DNA of 10,616 bases. Source: Ochromonadaceae sp. CCMP2298. Its lineage: Eukaryota > Sar > Synurophyceae > Ochromonadales > Ochromonadaceae. Made by a program: the position numbers and the translations under genes. The notes under the pieces are model-generated. The model was not told the DNA's origin, searched no databases, and saw only the letters and a list, made by a program, of their open reading frames with translations. Below, in pieces: positions 6,281 through 10,616 of this stretch. Positions within the stretch are counted from its first letter, which is position 1. Each line of letters begins with the position of its first letter. The stretch is taken from assembly GCA_026770595.1 (NCBI GenBank), contig MU634716.1, forward strand, positions 1 through 10,616. Reading direction: 5' to 3'.

Positions 6281-6375
6281 CTTCACAGCGCCTGGGGAAC
6301 GACGACAGAAAGCAATAGCCCGGCGTACGAAGCGCCTGCTGATGGCCCCTGTGCTCTCAGCTCGGCGTTCGAAGC

Positions 6376-6428
6376 TGTGGTTGTGACAACAGATCGTCAA
6401 CAGAATGTGGTTGTGACAAGCAGAATGT
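6376..6428. repeat. Spaced direct repeats with dyad symmetry upstream of PNGase
   Basis: TGTGGTTGTGACAA occurs at 6376-6389 and 6406-6419, 30 bp apart. CAGAATGT occurs at 6401 and 6421. The first copy includes GTTGTGACAAC (6380-6390), a perfect dyad around a central G. The block lies about 100-150 bp upstream of the PNGase start and next to stem-loop copy B. Confidence 0.75.
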
Positions 6429-6442
6429 CCTAGAACCGGTCT

Positions 6443-6483
6443 GGGGTTTTGATTCCTCACTTTTCGGTAAAACCCCCGCCATT
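6443..6483. repeat. Stem-loop element, copy B
   Basis: GGGGTTTT (6443-6450) pairs with AAAACCCC (6469-6476) around an 18-nt loop containing TTCCTCACTTTTCGGT. Compared with the reverse complement of 2275-2314 there is one inserted A and two substitutions over 41 aligned positions. The longer CTCTCTCATTGG arms of copy A are absent here. It lies about 163 bp upstream of the PNGase start and 241 bp upstream of the hydrolase start. Confidence 0.92.
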
Positions 6484-6723
6484 AAATTTATTTAACCCAA
6501 AAACATAAATATCCTTTTCATTCAAAACCCAAGTATCATCAAAACCCATCCTCCTTGGATTTCGGTCTGCTGTTGTTGGCCCAGATGGGTTCTCAATTCC
6601 CACGCCTTGCCAGCAATGCTCCCACTGACAGCGAGTGATTCGAGGCTGCGCGGATCTTCCCATCCCCACCCCTCCCCTCCCTACCGGCACCCCCCTCACA
6701 GGCCCCATCCCCCACCCCCCACG

Positions 6724-7692
6724 ATGTGTACACCAGCAGACGGGAAGTTCGACATCTGCTTCCTCGGTACGGGAGTGAGCACAGCGGTTCCTAACCTGGC
6801 TCATATTCTAGCTGGCGGCGAAGCACCCTGCCAAGTGTGTGAAGATGCGATGCACACTGCACACTCAAAGAATAAGAGAAACAACGTCTCCCTGGCGGCA
6901 GTGTTCAACGATTCCGCGGGGAAGAAGAGATGCGTAGTGATCGATGTGGGGAAGACGATGCGCGACGCGTGCATGTCCCAGCTCCCTAAGATCGGCGTGA
7001 GTGAGGTATCTGGTATCGTGCTCACTCACGGGCATGCAGACGCGATCTTTGGTTTGGACGATGTGCGAGACCTGCAGACCTGCGAGGCCGTGCAGGTCAC
7101 CAACGCAGCCGGAGATACCACGACAGGGTTCCGGGTTGTGTCTGGCGCACTACCGGTCTTCCTGAACACCGAGACGATGGGTACGGTGAACCAGTGCTTC
7201 AGCTACCTGACCGGCAAGCCTACCTTTTTGGACGAATCGCTGAACATACTGGACCGCCGCATTGCGCTGCTGGACTTCAAGGTGGTGGCGTCTGACAGCA
7301 AATTCGACGCGTGCGGGCTGCCAGTGAAAGCGTTCCCAGTCCTGCACGGGGGCTCTTACGTGTCCCTTGGATTCGCGCTGGGCAAGGAGGGGCAGTTCGT
7401 GTACCTATCTGATGTGAAGATCATCCCCGAGGAGAGCATGCAGTACCTGAAGTCTCTGCGCATAAAGACATTCGTCATAGACGTGCTGTCGCAGCACGGA
7501 GTGTTCTCGCACATGGGGCTGGACGAGGCGCTAGCGGTGGTGGCTGTGCTGAGACCTGAGACTGTCTATTTCGTGGGCATGAGCTGCTCCATGGGCATGC
7601 ACGACGCGGTGGAGGCGAGGCTGGCCAAGATCGCACCTACCACCCACCTAGCCTACGACGGCCTCTACTTAAAAGATTTTGAGATGCATTAA
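6724..7692 (+). CDS. PhnP-like metallo-beta-lactamase-fold hydrolase
   Basis: This is a metal-dependent hydrolase of the MBL superfamily, nearest to the PhnP/YycJ-like phosphodiesterase group and eukaryotic 'putative hydrolase' homologues; its substrate is unknown. The 322-residue product opens with FDICFLGTGVSTAVPN (9-24), then CQVCEDAMH (36-44, a Cys pair often seen in this branch), VVIDVGKTMR, the metal motif THGHADAIFGLDDVRDL (101-117), FPVLHGGSYVSLGF (His208), FVYLSDVKIIP (Asp230) and FSHMGLDEAL (His263). The usual HxHxDH reads HGHADA, so its last His is Ala, as I recall for fungal and plant relatives. The start at 6724 has A at -3 and sits just before the fold. An in-frame ATG at 6616 would add 36 Pro/His-rich residues of doubtful reality. 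No intron is seen in the coding region. It converges on the oxidoreductase gene. Confidence 0.9.
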   Translation: MCTPADGKFDICFLGTGVSTAVPNLAHILAGGEAPCQVCEDAMHTAHSKNKRNNVSLAAVFNDSAGKKRCVVIDVGKTMRDACMSQLPKIGVSEVSGIVLTHGHADAIFGLDDVRDLQTCEAVQVTNAAGDTTTGFRVVSGALPVFLNTETMGTVNQCFSYLTGKPTFLDESLNILDRRIALLDFKVVASDSKFDACGLPVKAFPVLHGGSYVSLGFALGKEGQFVYLSDVKIIPEESMQYLKSLRIKTFVIDVLSQHGVFSHMGLDEALAVVAVLRPETVYFVGMSCSMGMHDAVEARLAKIAPTTHLAYDGLYLKDFEMH

Positions 7693-7900
7693 CCACCATA
7701 TACGTGCGGCACAGTAAGTTGTTACATGTTTATGTTCCTAATTAAAAAGGACAGTAATAGAGATACAGCCCTCCTCTGCGGCCCACCTTATAAGAGATAC
7801 AGAAATAGAGTATAGATATGCAAACAATACATAGACAAATTCAACATACGCAAAAGTACCCCAACTACTACTGCTCTTCCCTCCCCACTTCCCCCCAGCA
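7693..7900. other. Convergent spacer between hydrolase and oxidoreductase
   Basis: This 208-bp AT-richer spacer lies between two facing 3' ends. It includes AATTAAAAAGG at 7740 and AGTAA words (7714, 7753) on the plus strand that could help form the hydrolase mRNA 3' end. I see no gene or strong repeat. Confidence 0.45.
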
Positions 7901-9536
7901 CTACCACTGCTCGCCCACCTGCGCCTGTCCCCTCTGCCTCCCCCTCTTGCCCGCCTGCTGCATATACCTACCAGGACTGAAGGCCCGCAGATCCACAGAA
8001 CTCTGCCCCCCCGCCAGCAGCTCCGCCATGAGCAGTCCGCACACAGGGGCCCACAGAATGCCCCAGCAGTTGTGGCCCGCTGATATGTACACCCCGCCAA
8101 CTCCAGGCACTACGCCCATCGCGGGCTGTGCGTCTGGCAGGCAGGGGCGCATGCAGGCCTGGGAGACGTCTGGCTCTCGGTCTGCCCACCCCGCCATACC
8201 CCTTAAACTACGGCTGGCCGCTTCCACCCTGCTGGGGTCAGGCCCAACCAGACTGGCCGACTCGCAGTCCCCCCCAGCCCTGAGGCGGTCCCCCGACACG
8301 TAGTCGGAGCCCCCCAACCCGCACACGTAGAGACTGCCGTCTGGTCTGGGGTACAGCTCTAGGTGGCAGTGGTTGGGGTCTTCGGCGCAGAAGCAGGCGT
8401 AGGGCTCCTGGCGTACGCTGTCAAGGTCTGCGTACACCAGAGAGGTGCTCTTCACGCCCTAAGTGGGCAGAGGGGGTGCGTATAGGGGGTGCGTGCATAG
8501 GTGGTGAGAGTGTAGAGGTTGGTGAATGATGTATAGGTGGTGATGATAATAGGTGTGTATTTAAGATGTGTGGGTGGTTGTATATAGGTGAGTATGAAGG
8601 TGTGTACATAAGGGTTATATATAGGTTATAGGATATATATGTATCATATGTGTGGGTACCTGCATGGGTAGGGACAGTCCCAGCCAGTCCTCCACTGCCA
8701 CGCCTGACCACGGGCCCAGGCAGATGACCACCTGGCTGGCGCTGATCACGCCGCTGCTCTTCGTGCGCACGCCTGTGAGTAGATGGGGTAGGGGGGTTAG
8801 GGGGAGCTGTTGCAGGGGTTGAGAGACAGTAATAAGATAATATAACCCCCCCACAAGACCCCCAGTATGTATAAAATCCCACCTGTGACCTTGTCTCCCT
8901 CGACTTGCAGGCCCTCCGCTGAGTCGATGAGCACCTCGACCCCCTCACACTGCTTCTGTGCATGCAGCGTGAGAATTATGAGAAGAGTAATTAGAATAAC
9001 ATCGTACGGTGTAATGCACTGTAATCGACAAAGAAACAGGTATGGTTTTATATGGGGGTGTATCGAAGACCGGTAAGGTGTGTCAGTATGTGTACCTGCG
9101 CAGCCGCCAGCATCTTCTGAGTGAGCTCGAGAGGCGTCACCTGCGCCGTGTCTCTGTCCATCAAACTACTGGTCACCTTCCGGTCCAGCCATGAGGCCAC
9201 GTTGGCACCCTTATGGTTCCCATCCACGTTCAATGTGTCGACTTGGCGGTACGACTCTACTCCCAGGGTGGTCGCCAGCTGCTTGTGCATGTCGAAACCT
9301 CTCTCGTGCAGCTGCACGGTCGGACCGCTGCCCCAATTGCGTGCCAGGAAGCCCCCCGCCTTGCCAGAGGCAGCTGCAGCGATGCTGGTCTTTTCGATAA
9401 TCAGCGAGGGGACGCCCTTGAGCGCGAGCTGGTACGCAGTTGATACTCCATGTATCCCTCCGCCCAAGATTACTACTCGCTGCTTGGTCGCCATGAGGCT
9501 GTTGAGAGACAAGGCGATAAGGACTGCGAGAAACAT
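7901..9536 (-). CDS. TDA3-like FAD-dependent oxidoreductase (DAO family)
   Basis: This is predicted to be a flavoprotein oxidase or dehydrogenase of the D-amino-acid oxidase/glycine oxidase superfamily; the substrate is unknown. Exons in transcription order are 9536-9096, 8955-8883, 8772-8660 and 8458-7901, with junction phases 0, 1 and 0. The FAD fold is VVILGGGIHGVSTAYQL followed by LIIEK, then the TDA3-type ASGKAGGFLARNW. Later matches are VICLGPWSGVAVEDWL in exon 3, and CLPDAQPAMGVVPGVGGVY, SAGHNCWGILWAPVCGLLMAE and FSPGRY in exon 4. The first ATG (9536) adds MFLAVLIALSLNSL, a short hydrophobic leader. The ATG at 9494 (MATKQRVVILGGG, 380 residues) matches the usual start of the family and is a real alternative; the longer form is 394 residues. 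Exon 2 could also begin at a second in-frame CAG 6 nt downstream. Confidence 0.88.
8459..8659 (-). other. Oxidoreductase intron 3
   Basis: This 201-nt phase-0 intron has donor CAG|GTACCC at 8659 and acceptor CACTTAG at 8459. It is nearly G-free on the coding strand and full of CACCTAT/ACACAT words, resembling the composition of the IFT46 intron 3 repeat without being a clean tandem array. Confidence 0.85.
8773..8882 (-). other. Oxidoreductase intron 2
   Basis: This 110-nt phase-1 intron has donor ACAG|GTGGGA at 8882 and acceptor ACTCACAG at 8773. The junction splits a Gly codon (VT-G-VRTKSSG). A C-rich stretch with CTAACC precedes the acceptor. Confidence 0.85.
8956..9095 (-). other. Oxidoreductase intron 1
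   Basis: This 140-nt phase-0 intron has donor CAG|GTACAC at 9095 and acceptor TGCACAG at 8956. It joins LAAAQ to KQCEGVEVLIDS, which restores the DAO-family reading between the two exons. Confidence 0.83.
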
Positions 9537-10186
9537 AAGCTGGGGTCGGTGCGTGCAAGTAATGGCACGTGATGAAGAGAACTGACTGAACAGATTGATC
9601 CCTTGCTGATTGGGCAAGAGGGCCGGGTAAAATATCTGGGAACCTGGGAACTTCCAAATTTGCTAAAAAGACAGTGGGAAAAGAGACAAAGGTCCCCTGA
9701 TGGATGTGGAAAGAGGCAATGGAATGTGGAAGACCCTCCCTTCATTTCTTGTACGATCCTACTGTAGCCAATGACCCTTCACCTGTTCACACAGTTTCAT
9801 CTGCCCAGATCGCGAAAGGAGAGGGCAGATAAACGCAGAGCATGAGCTTCAACATTGCAATCGGGAACAGACAGAATTTAGAGCACCCACCACAGCACCC
9901 CCCAGAAGTTAGACCAAAAATGGGTTTAAAAGTAGTGGGATTCGGAATCGGAAATGAAAATTTATGCTTGAGTTAAAAATTGAATGAGCGCCATTCTGGC
10001 GGTTAGTCTACACTGGGTACACGGCCTCCCAGCTATTGAACAGCGCTCTGCACTGTTGTCTAAAGAATGTAACGAACGCGTTTGTACAATCAATCTTTCC
10101 GACGCCACCCCTTTTCCACCCCTTTTTCAAGCGAGTTCCCCAGCTCTTTCTACACTAGTCTACCACTGTCCAGTATTATATGAGCA
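9537..10186. other. Intergenic region upstream of the oxidoreductase and downstream of PP2C
   Basis: These 650 bp lie between two minus-strand genes, so they hold the oxidoreductase promoter and the PP2C 3' UTR. CCAAT-type boxes occur at 9609-9613 (ATTGG on the plus strand) and 9768-9772 (CCAAT). A small hairpin CGCCA-TTC-TGGCG lies at 9989-10001. The stem-loop element found in the two divergent spacers is absent. An open frame at 9984-10256 on the plus strand has no recognisable features. I see no further gene. Confidence 0.5.
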
Positions 10187-10616
10187 TTATATGTCGTTGA
10201 GGAAGAGCGCTATCACGGTGATGTTGTCACGCACGCCGCAGATGGGCATGTCGTGAATGGCTCGCTGCACGATGTCCGCAGTCGCAGAGCGCCCCTCCCT
10301 CCTCGCCGCCATGGCGATATCGCACGCCACCTTGGGATTCAGCACGTCCCAGAGGCCGTCAGAGCCGATCAGCACGAGCTTGTCGTCAGTGGTGATCTCG
10401 AAGTGGTTGATGTCGGGCTCGGCGGAGAGGCCAAACATCTTCAAGTCTTTGCCCCCGAAGGCCCTGCTGTAGTTGAGCTGCTTGGGGTGCTCGCCGTTAG
10501 CCTGTCTGCGGAAGAAGTCGCCCCCGCGGATGTAGGGCTTGTTCCCGTGCAGCCAGGCGAGGCTGCCGCCGCTGCGCTCTATCCGGGCCAGCTCGTGGGG
10601 CATGTGCGGCTTGTGG
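10187..10616 (-). CDS. PP2C-family Ser/Thr phosphatase, C-terminal part
   Basis: PPM/PP2C enzymes are metal-dependent protein phosphatases. The visible 142 residues are one uninterrupted exon ending at a stop at 10187; the N-terminal half lies beyond the right edge. Recognisable pieces in order are HKPHMPHELARIERSGGSLA (the usual DHKP..E..RI...GG region), LNYSRAFGGKDLKMFGLSAE (the SRA.GD region), DKLVLIGSDGLWDVL (with the metal-binding Asp of SDGLWD) and VRDNITVIALFL (the DNIT metal site). The aspartate of the usual GD after SRA(F/L) is Gly here, but the core SDG and DN metal ligands are intact, so activity is expected. The short C-terminus ends just after the catalytic fold, with no extra domain. 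Nothing in the context suggests a specific substrate. Confidence 0.9.
   Translation of the reverse strand, partial: HKPHMPHELARIERSGGSLAWLHGNKPYIRGGDFFRRQANGEHPKQLNYSRAFGGKDLKMFGLSAEPDINHFEITTDDKLVLIGSDGLWDVLNPKVACDIAMAARREGRSATADIVQRAIHDMPICGVRDNITVIALFLNDI

Larger units (their letters stand above)
6281..6723. promoter_or_regulatory. Divergent intergenic region between PNGase and the MBL-fold hydrolase
   Basis: This 443-bp spacer must contain both promoters. It holds two copies of TGTGGTTGTGACAA (6376-6389, 6406-6419), the stem-loop element copy B (6443-6483), an AT-rich stretch (about 6481-6540) and a C-rich stretch (6660-6722) ending near the hydrolase start. A short upstream ORF starts at 6585 (MGSQFPRL..., 17 codons) and an in-frame upstream ATG lies at 6616. 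CCCCCCTCACAG|G at 6691-6703 would also pass as an acceptor, so a 5' UTR intron is possible. Confidence 0.5.

Noticed and set aside
6616-6723. N-terminal Pro/His-rich extension of the hydrolase from ATG 6616
   Set aside because: The C-rich tract looks like leader or intron-type sequence, and the fold starts right after 6724; kept only as an alternative start.
8421-8963. Long minus-strand open frame across oxidoreductase exons 2-4
   Set aside because: It reads through two introns in a frame different from the DAO-family exons, and is Thr/His/Pro-rich because intron DNA is C-rich.
9984-10256. 90-codon plus-strand open frame with a real ATG
   Set aside because: It overlaps the PP2C 3' end in antisense, has no recognisable motif and no support from context; it cannot be excluded but is not supported.

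Overview
The window is nuclear DNA from an intron-bearing, ciliated or flagellated protist. The evidence is an intraflagellar transport gene (IFT46) and spliceosomal introns of about 110-380 nt, with junctions mostly of the form CAG|GTAC...CAG|. The introns are C-rich and G-poor on the coding strand, coding DNA is GC-rich, and A stands at -3 of most start codons. Nothing in the sequence identifies the species. A free-living excavate/fornicate-type flagellate such as Kipferlia is only a guess from style.

Six protein genes are supported, with alternating strands. From left to right they are: IFT46 (minus, 159-2031, four visible exons, 3' end off the left edge); a Mut-7/EXD3-type DEDDy 3'-5' exonuclease (plus, 2612-3880); a secreted PNGase A-like peptide:N-glycanase (minus, 4096-6280, three exons); a PhnP-like metallo-beta-lactamase-fold hydrolase (plus, 6724-7692); a TDA3-like FAD-dependent DAO-family oxidoreductase (minus, 7901-9536, four exons); and the C-terminal part of a PP2C phosphatase (minus, 10187 to the right edge). 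The two plus-strand genes look intronless and the complete or near-complete minus-strand genes have several introns. Genes 1/2 and 3/4 are divergent, and 2/3 and 4/5 are convergent. The functions are unrelated (cilium assembly, nucleic-acid trimming, deglycosylation, phosphoester hydrolysis, amine oxidation, dephosphorylation), so this is not an operon or a visible pathway cluster.

The most interesting content is non-coding. A stem-loop element of about 40 bp occurs almost unchanged in both divergent promoter regions (2275-2314 inverted, 6443-6483). Several exon-intron junctions carry local tandem duplications. In the PNGase gene the start of exon 2 is repeated at the start of the preceding intron. 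In IFT46 intron 1 plus exon 2 were duplicated into intron 2 plus exon 3, and one acceptor is duplicated 18 nt away in frame. A 31-bp minisatellite fills another IFT46 intron, and two different 8-bp-period arrays occupy the convergent spacer at 3881-4101. I see no mobile element with coding capacity, no CRISPR, no tRNA or rRNA, and no clear evidence of a wholly new multigene system.
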